Source: Verrucomicrobiota bacterium (GTDB lineage Bacteria > Verrucomicrobiota > Lentisphaeria > JABSQK01 > JAJFLO01). From it: 37,435 bases of DNA. The translations under genes were made by a program, and so were the position numbers. Location of the stretch: the NCBI GenBank assembly GCA_021772615.1, contig JAJFLQ010000183.1, positions 1 through 37,435 of the forward strand, given 5' to 3'. This document shows, one piece after another, positions 23,314-31,688 of this stretch; within the stretch, counting starts at the first letter, position 1; each line of letters begins with the position of its first letter. The notes beneath the pieces were generated by a model. The model was not told where the DNA came from, ran no database searches, and worked only from the letters and a program-made list of their open reading frames with translations.

Positions 23314-25445
23314 CGGGTATTATCCTGTCGCACCACCTGATAGATATGCGCCTGGCCGAAAGACGTAATATGTCTATAACTCGTCGACCGATCAAAATGA
23401 TTTTTCTGCCTTCCCAGACACAAGATAAAGTCGAGATCCAGCGCGAGAAATTCCGGATTGTCCGGGTTTACACGCACTGTGACACTGTCTGTGGCATTGC
23501 TGAAAATGGTGAGTGCCCGAGGACGTTTGTCGGTCTTGAAAATAACATGTGCGTATCGATTGTACGCATCCACGAACTGACCGTCAGGATCCAGTTTTTT
23601 CCAAAAATCGAACTGCGGGTACGGATGTACGCCATTCACCGCGTGCACGCCGATGACACGGAATAGGTTCGGTAGGCGAATGCCGCTGAACACGGCCCAA
23701 CGCGACTGTCCAACCGTTCGGTCCAGGTCCACGATCGTTCGTGAAAGCGGTTGGTTGCGGATGGAATCAACACCCCCCTTTGCCAGCGGATTGAACCAGA
23801 TCGTCCCGTATATCCCGAGCGCGGCCAGGCATGCTATGGCAATCGGCCTACCTGACAGGACCAGGAACGCTATTGCGCAAGAGGCCGCGCCAAATACACA
23901 CACACGGGTTGTGCTCAAGTCAGGTATGACGGCCTGCACCCGCAGTCCTTCGAAAATCATTGCCGCGCACCATAGCGCGGCAAGCGTTCCGCATACCGCG
24001 CGGTCTCGTGCCGGTGATTTTGACGGCTGCCGCCACGACACATACGCTACCAGCAGAATCATCTCGGCGATCCCGTAGCCGAGGATCGAGCGGATCTCCG
24101 GGACGCGCGACAACAGGGTGATTTTTGCCACCACCGGCGGTACGCCGATAAATCCCCAGACCAGCAGCACGCCGAGGAACGCGCACATCGATAGGATCGG
24201 CCATGTCGGGCGCCGATGGTCCGCGAGCCAATCCCATGCGATCTTGAGCAGAACAACAGGAAAGATCAGAACATACGACGCTGCCCGGCAGATACTGCGC
24301 AAGTCGCCCCAGTCGGTGACGAACTTCGCCGCGAAAAAATTTGCGTTGAACAGCTCAACATCCCGCAGGCTGCCACCAACCGTGACCCGATTGCCGGGAT
24401 ACACGGTATGCGCCATAAGTTCGAGCGCATCTCTTGCCTCGATAAGAAAGTACGCCGTTGCAGCGGCAATGAAAAGCAGAGCTGCACTCAAACCCAACGT
24501 TCGCATAGCGATGCGATCGACGCACCTTCCGCGCGACACTTCCTGAATCGTAACGGCGATGAGGAGAATTAAGAACAGGTAGCCAAGCGTGACTTGATAA
24601 GGGGGGTAGAGGGTCGTAGTGAAGACCGCGCCGCAATAGCCGAATAGCGCACTGTTGATCACAATATTCCGAGTGGTGCGCGCAAACAAAACGTGAACAG
24701 CGGCGACGAATCCGAAGGCCGCGAACAGAATGAATACCGCGCAATTCATCGCCCAGAACTGCACGAAAGGAGAAAAGAGTAGAGCCAGCGCGGCGGTGAC
24801 AGATAGCCCGAACCGGTTTCGGCTGACGATCATGAAAACCAGAAAACACGAATAAAACAGGCCGAAGACACCCAGCCACCATTTCCACGCCAAACCGAAG
24901 CCGTCGCTCACAAAGTATCCCCAATCGGTTGGTCGCAACAGCGTTGTGGGGTGTCTGCTGGGGCCGCAGATCAGCATGTTGACACCCTGCTCGCTGATCA
25001 ATGTATTGAATACCGGGAATCGCGGCTGGTGCAGGCGCTGGCTCAGAATGAAGGGGATTGAGACGATCCAGTCGTCCAACCGGATATTCTGTGCCTCGCC
25101 CCATAACACCGATGTGGGTTGCGGATCGCCAAGCAGTTTATTCCACGCAGCGATCGAGTATCCGTGGAACTGACATAAAGACAGCAGGCACCATAGTGCC
25201 AGGATCACAGCGAGAAGCGTTTTGTGTCGCTTGTCGAATGACAGCAGCGGCCCGGTATGGTGGTCGCCTGCGTTGCGTTTGGCGGGCGCAGTCGCAGGTG
25301 CGTGGTGGGCTGCGGAAGCCGGCGGATTCTCGTCTGCCTGCGAGTGGGCGGAGTGTTTCTCAGGCCGCCGGGCAGATGGCCGACCGTCGTGTTGTTTTCT
25401 TCGTTTTCGGCTCACTGGCTGCCCCGACGCGATACGATCGCGCAT
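23310..25445 (-). CDS. Large polytopic membrane protein, DUF7657-like (GT-C-like)
   Basis: A 711-residue protein. Residues 1 to about 70 are hydrophilic and rich in Arg, His, Ala and Pro, probably cytosolic. Then come about 12-14 membrane helices. The first outer loop has GEAQNIRLDDWIVSIPFILS, the pattern (GxxxxxRxDEW...P) I associate with DUF7657 membrane proteins; the acidic pair DD resembles the catalytic Asp of GT-C glycosyltransferases. The last 150 residues form a soluble outer domain. It could transfer a lipid-linked sugar to a glycan outside the membrane. It starts 34 bases inside the end of the flippase gene and overlaps the GT4 gene by 4 bases. Confidence 0.7.
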   Translation of the reverse strand: MRDRIASGQPVSRKRRKQHDGRPSARRPEKHSAHSQADENPPASAAHHAPATAPAKRNAGDHHTGPLLSFDKRHKTLLAVILALWCLLSLCQFHGYSIAAWNKLLGDPQPTSVLWGEAQNIRLDDWIVSIPFILSQRLHQPRFPVFNTLISEQGVNMLICGPSRHPTTLLRPTDWGYFVSDGFGLAWKWWLGVFGLFYSCFLVFMIVSRNRFGLSVTAALALLFSPFVQFWAMNCAVFILFAAFGFVAAVHVLFARTTRNIVINSALFGYCGAVFTTTLYPPYQVTLGYLFLILLIAVTIQEVSRGRCVDRIAMRTLGLSAALLFIAAATAYFLIEARDALELMAHTVYPGNRVTVGGSLRDVELFNANFFAAKFVTDWGDLRSICRAASYVLIFPVVLLKIAWDWLADHRRPTWPILSMCAFLGVLLVWGFIGVPPVVAKITLLSRVPEIRSILGYGIAEMILLVAYVSWRQPSKSPARDRAVCGTLAALWCAAMIFEGLRVQAVIPDLSTTRVCVFGAASCAIAFLVLSGRPIAIACLAALGIYGTIWFNPLAKGGVDSIRNQPLSRTIVDLDRTVGQSRWAVFSGIRLPNLFRVIGVHAVNGVHPYPQFDFWKKLDPDGQFVDAYNRYAHVIFKTDKRPRALTIFSNATDSVTVRVNPDNPEFLALDLDFILCLGRQKNHFDRSTSYRHITSFGQAHIYQVVRQDNTR

Positions 25446-26914
25446 TTTATACAGGTTATCCCGCGCCGTACCGCAGCTTGCATCGCGACACCGCTAACCA
25501 GGCAGTATATCGCAACCACAGCACCAAAGACCTGCCAACCACTGTCGCGCCGGGAAACGGACGTCGCGGCATACAGGTACATGCTGCCAAGAACACCACT
25601 GACGATGAGCGCAATGGTTGACCAACGAAACGCGTGAACGCGCAACGTCGACCGTATGACGCCCCATGTGCCCGCGAAAATCAGCACATATGTTGCAAGC
25701 GTGGCGAGGGCGGCTCCATCAATTCCGTATAAACGGATGAGTACCGCGTTGCCGGCGATGTTTACGCAAACCGCTGCCGCTACGATCTTTGCCGCTGGCT
25801 TTGTGGCCCCGACTGCATTTAGTATGGTGATATTCAATGCAGCAATAACCTGTAGCGGTACGCTCAAACCCAGTATCTTCAATGCCGTCGCTGCCGCCGT
25901 GAATTCGGTATTGAACATTACGGAGATCAGGGATTCGGCGTAACACAGAGTAAACAATAACATAAGGAATCCGAAAAACAGGATCAGATCGAATGTCAAT
26001 TGATAGATTTGGTTTAATTCGTTGTGTTTCTTGTCTTCCCATAATTCGCAGGCGATCGGGCAGAAGACCATGGGCAGGATCATTAGAAATAGAAATATCT
26101 GCATTATCGGGAGCGCGACATTGTACAAGGCCACTTCACGGAGGTTGGCAAGCTGGGTGAGCATAAGTGTGTCGACGGACGTGATGATCATCGTGCCGGC
26201 CTGTGCAATAGTGATCCAGCCGCTGAACGCCCATAGGTCGCGCAGGCTCGATCTGCTCCAGCCTGCGGGCAGCACAAGGTCGCGATGGCGGCTGCGGAGG
26301 TAGAGCCAGCCGACGGGAACGATGATCATATGAGCAGCCAGCCATGCAGCGGCCGGCGTGAGTACCCCAAGGTCATCGATCAGGGATATATTGATCGTGA
26401 GAACCATCAGGAATACCAATGCCTGCGTGGCATTAAGCGAGACAAAATCCTTCACGCCTCTCAGGGCGTTTAGCATGGATCGAAAAATCGCTGCGATGGG
26501 AATCGAAATCGCAAGGAGCAGGAACGGCGCAGCACCATCGGCGTATCGAAAAAATCGGTGCAGCAGAAGGTCGTGAATCATGTACAGTAAGAGAACGATG
26601 ACCGCGCCGCATACCACTTTGTGCATCACTGACGCGTAGAAAACCGATCTCGCCTGACCCGGGTTGCCTGCTGATTTCGCGCGCGCGGTGAGAATGGTCT
26701 GTGACTCGCCTATCCCGATATCAAGCAAGACAACAGCGGTCGTAGAAAGCGTCAACGCACTGTAGAAAAATCCGTAGTCTTCGACGTTCAGGTTTACCGC
26801 CAGCACCCTGCGGATCGCATAATTAACCAGGCCTATCAATGCGAAGGCGATACCGGATATTGCTACGCCGTTGAAGAACTCTGCTCCCGATGTTCGCTTC
26901 ACGTCTGGTGTCAT
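25412..26914 (-). CDS. Oligosaccharide flippase family protein (Wzx/MATE-like)
   Basis: A 500-residue integral membrane protein with 12-14 hydrophobic helices and the start pattern of polysaccharide flippases (FFNGVAISGIAFALIGLVNY, then YGFFYSALTLST). Members move undecaprenyl-linked oligosaccharides from the cytoplasmic to the periplasmic face. In a glycosyltransferase cluster a Wzx role is the natural reading. No obvious Wzy polymerase is next to it unless the DUF7657-like protein serves that end. A 268-base gap without a gene separates it from the methyltransferase gene upstream. Confidence 0.9.
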   Translation of the reverse strand: MTPDVKRTSGAEFFNGVAISGIAFALIGLVNYAIRRVLAVNLNVEDYGFFYSALTLSTTAVVLLDIGIGESQTILTARAKSAGNPGQARSVFYASVMHKVVCGAVIVLLLYMIHDLLLHRFFRYADGAAPFLLLAISIPIAAIFRSMLNALRGVKDFVSLNATQALVFLMVLTINISLIDDLGVLTPAAAWLAAHMIIVPVGWLYLRSRHRDLVLPAGWSRSSLRDLWAFSGWITIAQAGTMIITSVDTLMLTQLANLREVALYNVALPIMQIFLFLMILPMVFCPIACELWEDKKHNELNQIYQLTFDLILFFGFLMLLFTLCYAESLISVMFNTEFTAAATALKILGLSVPLQVIAALNITILNAVGATKPAAKIVAAAVCVNIAGNAVLIRLYGIDGAALATLATYVLIFAGTWGVIRSTLRVHAFRWSTIALIVSGVLGSMYLYAATSVSRRDSGWQVFGAVVAIYCLVSGVAMQAAVRRGITCIKCAIVSRRGSQ

Positions 26915-27182
26915 TTTCCGTCTTCTTGAGGCGCCATTGGAAGGCGCAATAGCTGAAGTTAGTGCCTGAGCGAAAAAACCGAGACATCCCGATCTGGAGC
27001 GCGGTGAAGGAGCTTTGATTCTTGTCTGAGTATACCACGCTCCGATCGCACAGACAGGAATGTGCTACTGGGTCTTTCGCCCAGGCACTTGTTGTCACAA
27101 CGGAATCAGCGTCAACCGCCGCGGCTGGCTGGCTGGTTGGATTGCTGCCGTGCCGATCATCTTCCCCAACAAAACTATGCCG

Positions 27183-27938
27183 TCAACCCGCTTTCTTCGC
27201 GACAAACACATTGCTGAGATACAACGTGTTGTGAACAGGAAGAAGGTTGGAAAGAACGATGCCGGCCATTGTGAACGGGGCGACAACAAGCGGCATCAAT
27301 AACAACTTAAGGTAGAGATTGCGGGGAAGAATATGGTTGTAAACATAATTATTCCACAATTGCACAACGGTTTCGACGACATTACCACATTTACCGGCGT
27401 GGACAATGGCGAACCCGTGTCTGGTCAGGAGCGATTTCAGCCCAAAGGACGTGTAACGAGCGTAATCAAAGGGAGCCTCATGTTCCTCCCATGCGAACGG
27501 CAGGGTCACCAACAGATGGCCGCCAGGTTTCAGAACGCGATTGAGTTCCGACAGAATGCGGTCGGGATTGAATACATGTTCAAGAACCTCGGAAGCAAAA
27601 ACCGCATCAAAATGCCCATCATCGTAGGGTATCGTTTCTCCGTCATACCAGACATCAGCCCGTTTGTCGGATGGGGCATGTCCGCTGTCCACGATATCCA
27701 GTCCAACGTAAGCGTCTGCCGGAAAAAGATGACGATAGGGTTGATTGCCGCAACCAAAATCCAGTAGCCGTCCGCTCATGAAGTGACTATTTATCGCGAT
27801 CTCGGCCTTCAGTTCCTTGCGGACAAAATACACTGGGCTGATAAGCACCGACAATAGCGTCGGATGAAAACTCTCCCGGCGGTAGGCATCACGGAGTCTT
27901 TTGAAGAATATACGGTTTGATTGCTGGACGTTCCGCAT
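27183..27938 (-). CDS. Class I SAM-dependent methyltransferase (Methyltransf_11)
   Basis: A 251-residue protein. RLLDFGCGNQPYRHLFP is SAM motif I, YVGLDIVDSG the acidic strand 2, FDAVFASEVLEHVFNPDRIL motif II and VLKPGGHLLVTLPF motif III. A hydrophobic segment near the C-terminus (about 205-232) suggests membrane association, fitting a lipid-linked glycan substrate. It starts 5 bases after the upstream GT4 stop, so the genes are co-transcribed. The likely job is O-methylation or end-capping of the glycan; the acceptor is unknown. Confidence 0.88.
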   Translation of the reverse strand: MRNVQQSNRIFFKRLRDAYRRESFHPTLLSVLISPVYFVRKELKAEIAINSHFMSGRLLDFGCGNQPYRHLFPADAYVGLDIVDSGHAPSDKRADVWYDGETIPYDDGHFDAVFASEVLEHVFNPDRILSELNRVLKPGGHLLVTLPFAWEEHEAPFDYARYTSFGLKSLLTRHGFAIVHAGKCGNVVETVVQLWNNYVYNHILPRNLYLKLLLMPLVVAPFTMAGIVLSNLLPVHNTLYLSNVFVAKKAG

Positions 27939-27943
27939 GATTT

Positions 27944-29179
27944 TCAGTTGTATAATGCCTTGTTTTTGCCGTTCGGAGTGGTTTCAATGAGATCGCGATA
28001 AACACGTTGGAGTCTGTCAAAATAGCGGTCTTTAGTCACGTTTTCGGAAAGTCGGCGGCTGCATTCACCGTAGGCAATCAAGAGTGGTTTGTTGTGAATC
28101 AATTCGAGAATAGCCTCGGCGAGTGCGTCGGCATTGCATGGTGGCACGATTAAACCGTTTTCCCGGTGTTTCACGAGTTCGGCGTTGCCGCCGCGATCCG
28201 TTGCAATCACGGGTAGTCCGAGGGCGAGGGCGTCGTATATCACGACCGGTGAATTTTCCATCCAGATTGACGGTACCACCAGAAGTGACGATTCGCTATA
28301 GTAGGTGTCGACCTCACTTTCCGGAACATGCCCGATAAATCGTATGATATGTGATAAACCCAGTTGCGACGTCAGCCATTCCATGCTGGATCGCTCGGTC
28401 CCGTCGCCCGCTATCGTTAATCGCACGTCAGGAAAAATTTTCGCGACCGTGTTCATCGCCTCAACTAAAATCCGACATCCCTTATTCTCTTCAAGTCTGC
28501 CAACAAATAACACTTTCCCTGTCGGTCGTGCGGCGGCCGGGGCGGCATCAGCCGTCTTGCCGGAAAAATAGGGCATTACGTCGATATTTCGGAAGCCCGC
28601 ATCTTCCATGAAAACCTTCAATCGGTTTGTCGCCGTCATAAACGTGCTGACGTGCCGTTTCTGAAGGAAATACTTCAACGAAAAGAGATAGGCGTGCGTC
28701 GGATATGACACGGGTGTAAGACAGCCATGACGCAGGCATTTCAGCCCGATGCCCTGGTCGCAAACCCGCATGTCGTCGCGGTGTACGCCCCATAACGCCG
28801 GACACACGATGCCGTAATCGAGGATCGTGCGAACCACACGATGCCGCTTCAGCGGTAACAGGATCGTAAGGATGTGTTTGTCTATATTGTGCAGATGCAC
28901 GATGTGTGGATTAAATGTATTCAGGATACGCTGCAATGCGATGAGACCGACCGGGTGAAGTGTGGCGCCGGACACATATCGAAGCAGATCCCAAGCCGGA
29001 TCGCGTATTACGCGGAGACGTCGTTCGCGAACATTGCGATTTCCGAAGGCAAGGTGAAAGACGTCGTGTCCGATCTTGCGCAATTCTGCAATGGTATTGG
29101 CCACGATTGTCTCGGCGCCGCCGACAGGGTTGAAATCGTCGTTTACAACCAGAATTCGATACACACGTTCATCCGTCAT
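27944..29179 (-). CDS. GT4-family glycosyltransferase with Cys-rich loop
   Basis: A 411-residue GT-B enzyme. It opens with RILVVNDDFNPVGGAETIVA and has the donor-side motif KVLFVGRLEENKGCRILVEA. The usual EX7E reads ENSPVVIYD, so the second Glu is Asp. An insert around residues 125-155 contains four cysteines (CPALW, then C, C and C); similar HDY...CP loops are common in this subfamily. Its start overlaps the preceding GT4 gene by 11 bases (29169-29179). It presumably adds one sugar of the exported glycan. Confidence 0.92.
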   Translation of the reverse strand: MTDERVYRILVVNDDFNPVGGAETIVANTIAELRKIGHDVFHLAFGNRNVRERRLRVIRDPAWDLLRYVSGATLHPVGLIALQRILNTFNPHIVHLHNIDKHILTILLPLKRHRVVRTILDYGIVCPALWGVHRDDMRVCDQGIGLKCLRHGCLTPVSYPTHAYLFSLKYFLQKRHVSTFMTATNRLKVFMEDAGFRNIDVMPYFSGKTADAAPAAARPTGKVLFVGRLEENKGCRILVEAMNTVAKIFPDVRLTIAGDGTERSSMEWLTSQLGLSHIIRFIGHVPESEVDTYYSESSLLVVPSIWMENSPVVIYDALALGLPVIATDRGGNAELVKHRENGLIVPPCNADALAEAILELIHNKPLLIAYGECSRRLSENVTKDRYFDRLQRVYRDLIETTPNGKNKALYN

Positions 29180-30314
29180 TCGTTACCGTCATACTTAGGT
29201 ATACGTGCTCAAGCGCCACCGCGGCAGCATCCCACGAGAATCGGCGCTCTACGCGCCGACGTCCCGCCACACCCATGGTGTGGCGCAACTTGTCATTCTG
29301 GAGTAACTGTAACGCCGCCGTCGCGAGTCGTCCCACGTCTCGCGGCGGAACGATAAAACCGCTGACGCCGTCTTCGACAACATCAATAACGCCGGGGCAG
29401 CGATATGCCAGCACCGGTATGCCGCATGCACCGGCCTCTGCAAGCACGATGCCGAATCCCTCCCGCGTCGACGGCAGAATCAATAGTCGCGATTTCCTGA
29501 TTTCCGCGATAACGTCGTCGTGACGTTCCAGTTTGCCCAAAACCTTGATTGCCACGCGAAGGTCTTTCGCGTCAATCAACTTCCGTAATGTCGGTTCCAT
29601 CGGGCCATGCCCGATGATTATCGCCGATATGGCCGGAATGGTTTGTTTCAGTCGCGCGACTACATCGACAAAATCATCGACATGTTTGTTCGGTGCCAGG
29701 CGGCCGACGAAAATCACATCGGTCGGCTTGCCGGCCGCGGGGGCGATCGAATCGATCGTGGCAATGTCTGCGCCGCAATAGACCAGCTGCAGCCGACTCC
29801 GTGGTATCCCGTAATTCGTATGCAAGGCGTCCCGTGCCGAATCACTGATCGTAACCATTGTGCTGTAGGGCAGTCGGTACAGCACCTTCTCCGCAATCCG
29901 TCCGATACGGCCGGAATCGAGCCATTGATCTTCATCCGCGCCGGCAACGTCGTAAATTGATGCGACCATCGGCATTTTCATCAATTTACTCGCAACAAAA
30001 CAGGCTAATAACGGGCTGAACGGCTGGACGTCGATGAGATCGTAGCGATGCGTCGAGAAGTACCGTAACAACGCTACCTGATAATGTAGGAATTGACCCG
30101 CGGTGCGATATGGCAATTGCTGTATGCGCGGCCCTATATGGCGCATTTTTACGCCGTCGGATATTTCGGTGTCGGGGCACGTGCCCTGTCGCATGCTGAC
30201 CCACGTGACATCGTGACCGCGACCTGCGAGTCGTTTCGAAAGCTCGAAATAACGCCGTTCGCCGCCGCCCGCGTAATGCGGCACGCTGAACTCGGTGACC
30301 ATCGCAAGTTTCAT
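29169..30314 (-). CDS. GT4-family glycosyltransferase
   Basis: A 381-residue GT-B enzyme starting MKLAMVTEFSVPHYAGGGER. The donor domain shows DVIFVGRLAPNKHVDDFVD and the intact EX7E motif in STREGFGIVLAEAGACG. I chose ATG 30314 because it begins exactly at the first beta strand; the frame continues 32 codons upstream to 30410 with sequence that does not look like a domain, and no strong ribosome-binding site distinguishes the two. The next gene overlaps by 11 bases. Confidence 0.92.
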   Translation of the reverse strand: MKLAMVTEFSVPHYAGGGERRYFELSKRLAGRGHDVTWVSMRQGTCPDTEISDGVKMRHIGPRIQQLPYRTAGQFLHYQVALLRYFSTHRYDLIDVQPFSPLLACFVASKLMKMPMVASIYDVAGADEDQWLDSGRIGRIAEKVLYRLPYSTMVTISDSARDALHTNYGIPRSRLQLVYCGADIATIDSIAPAAGKPTDVIFVGRLAPNKHVDDFVDVVARLKQTIPAISAIIIGHGPMEPTLRKLIDAKDLRVAIKVLGKLERHDDVIAEIRKSRLLILPSTREGFGIVLAEAGACGIPVLAYRCPGVIDVVEDGVSGFIVPPRDVGRLATAALQLLQNDKLRHTMGVAGRRRVERRFSWDAAAVALEHVYLSMTVTNDG

Positions 30315-30431
30315 GTGGTCGGGAACCGAAGTCGCGCCGGCAATTGCAGCAAGGAAAGTGTTGAATACTGGAGCATTAAGGGGAGTAGCATACAGGTCAC
30401 CTGGCCTCACCGCAAATCGATCGGCGTGCGG

Positions 30432-30992
30432 TTAAAACATCATGCCCACCGTCAGCGTGTGTAGATTCAGTCCGGGATTGGGCTCCCGTGTACTGGCATT
30501 TGACATGTGCTGGAATCGATACCCGACGCGCAGGTCATGGGGGGCTTTTAAAAATAGTCCGGCGTGACTGATGAATTGAAACTGGCCGCCAAAGTCCTGT
30601 ACACCCAGTTCATCCTGACTGATAAATGTGGGTGAAACACCAATTGCGATGGATACCGGCAACTGTGGCGTCGTTATCGATAGAATCGGTCCCACCGAGA
30701 CGATTACGGCGCTTTCGTGGTTGGTTAGCAGAGCGCCTGCAGCGGTATCAAGATATGTTGCGGCTGTAAGATCTCCCCAAACTGTGAGTTGCCACGACAA
30801 GTCATGTGTGTAATAAAATTCATATTGCTCGAATTCCTCGTCTTTGTCGGTCGCCGGAATGCCGGCCCGCACACCGATTTCGCCCGCAAGGGCGGTCGAT
30901 GCGACCGCGGCGGATACAATCCACGCTGCGATCCACCATGCCCGACCTTGAATGGGTGCATTCGCAATGTCCGAACTATTCCGCCCTGTCAT
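30432..30992 (-). CDS. PagL-like acyloxyacyl hydrolase (lipid A 3-O-deacylase family)
   Basis: A 186-residue outer-membrane beta-barrel candidate. A signal peptide (AAWIVSAAVASTALA, about residues 22-36) is followed by alternating amphipathic strands. The C-terminus GYRFQHMSNASTREPNPG carries the PagL catalytic His-x-Ser (H162, S164), and the chain ends in Phe, as barrel proteins do. PagL removes the 3-O acyl chain of lipid A. The third catalytic residue (a Glu in Pseudomonas PagL) is not obvious here, so activity is unproven. AGGAA lies upstream of ATG 30992. It heads the glycan cluster and diverges from the glycogen-binding-domain gene. Confidence 0.75.
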   Translation of the reverse strand: MTGRNSSDIANAPIQGRAWWIAAWIVSAAVASTALAGEIGVRAGIPATDKDEEFEQYEFYYTHDLSWQLTVWGDLTAATYLDTAAGALLTNHESAVIVSVGPILSITTPQLPVSIAIGVSPTFISQDELGVQDFGGQFQFISHAGLFLKAPHDLRVGYRFQHMSNASTREPNPGLNLHTLTVGMMF

Positions 30993-31031
30993 ATCGTTCC
31001 TAACCGGACATTACCCGAAGTCACACAAAAT

Positions 31032-31055
31032 CATTCATCCGTAAACGGATGAATG
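31032..31055. promoter_or_regulatory. Perfect 10-bp inverted repeat between divergent genes
   Basis: CATTCATCCG-TAAA-CGGATGAATG forms a perfect 10-bp stem with a 4-base loop, 40 bases upstream of the pagL-like start and about 155 bases upstream of the divergent gene. No U-tract follows on either strand. It fits an operator for a dimeric repressor, or a hairpin in the 5' leader of the pagL-like mRNA. No other copy was noticed in the window. Confidence 0.5.
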
Positions 31056-31210
31056 CCGCTCGGCCTGTATCCGCGTATTCGCCATAATTGCAAAGGTTTT
31101 CAAGACTTACATCGCCGTGCGCGCGGCATGGCAGGTTCGATGCTCGTAATAATGTGGCACTGTGTGAATGATGGTCAAACCATGACGGTAACTTATAGGG
31201 AGGAAGAATC

Positions 31211-31510
31211 ATGACAACCACGGTGACAGCTCGACTTGTTTGTGTGGCATTCTCCGTGAATGCGCCACCCGGAAGTGATGTGTACGTGACTGGTACGTTC
31301 AATCACTGGAACGGCAGTTCGCAAAAAATGACCGACATTAGCGGTGAGGGCGACTACCATGTTAGCCTTATGCTCCTTCCCGGTACGTACGAATATAAGT
31401 TCGTGATTAACGGGCAATATCAATCCGATCCGAACTGTCCGACATGGGAGATCAATGAATTTGGTACGCTAAACAGCGTGATCTCAGTAGAACACTGCCC
31501 GTGTTCGTAA
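31211..31510 (+). CDS. Stand-alone glycogen-binding-type domain protein (AMPK-CBM/CBM48)
   Basis: A 99-residue protein that is a single CBM48-type beta-sandwich. DVYVTGTFNHWNG is the signature loop with the sugar-stacking Trp, LLPGTYEYKFVINGQY the second strand pair, and SDPNCPTWEINEFGTLNSVI the end of the fold. No catalytic domain and no signal peptide are present, so it should be cytosolic. Such modules bind glycogen or other alpha-glucans, or act as small regulatory domains. A strong GGGAGG site precedes ATG 31211. It is monocistronic, convergent with the aldehyde dehydrogenase gene. Confidence 0.85.
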   Translation: MTTTVTARLVCVAFSVNAPPGSDVYVTGTFNHWNGSSQKMTDISGEGDYHVSLMLLPGTYEYKFVINGQYQSDPNCPTWEINEFGTLNSVISVEHCPCS

Positions 31511-31688
31511 TACCGGTCTCGTCACATTCCGAGCCGGACTCGGATGTCGCATTCGATGGAAGTTCCCGAATTATCGTGAGTTTCAGGTCACGTTGAGCAG
31601 TACGCATGGCGTAGTGCAAGCATGCTAAAGCGCGAACGCCAACGAAAATCTCACGTATACGGCATTGGGGGGCATGCCACGTTGCCCC

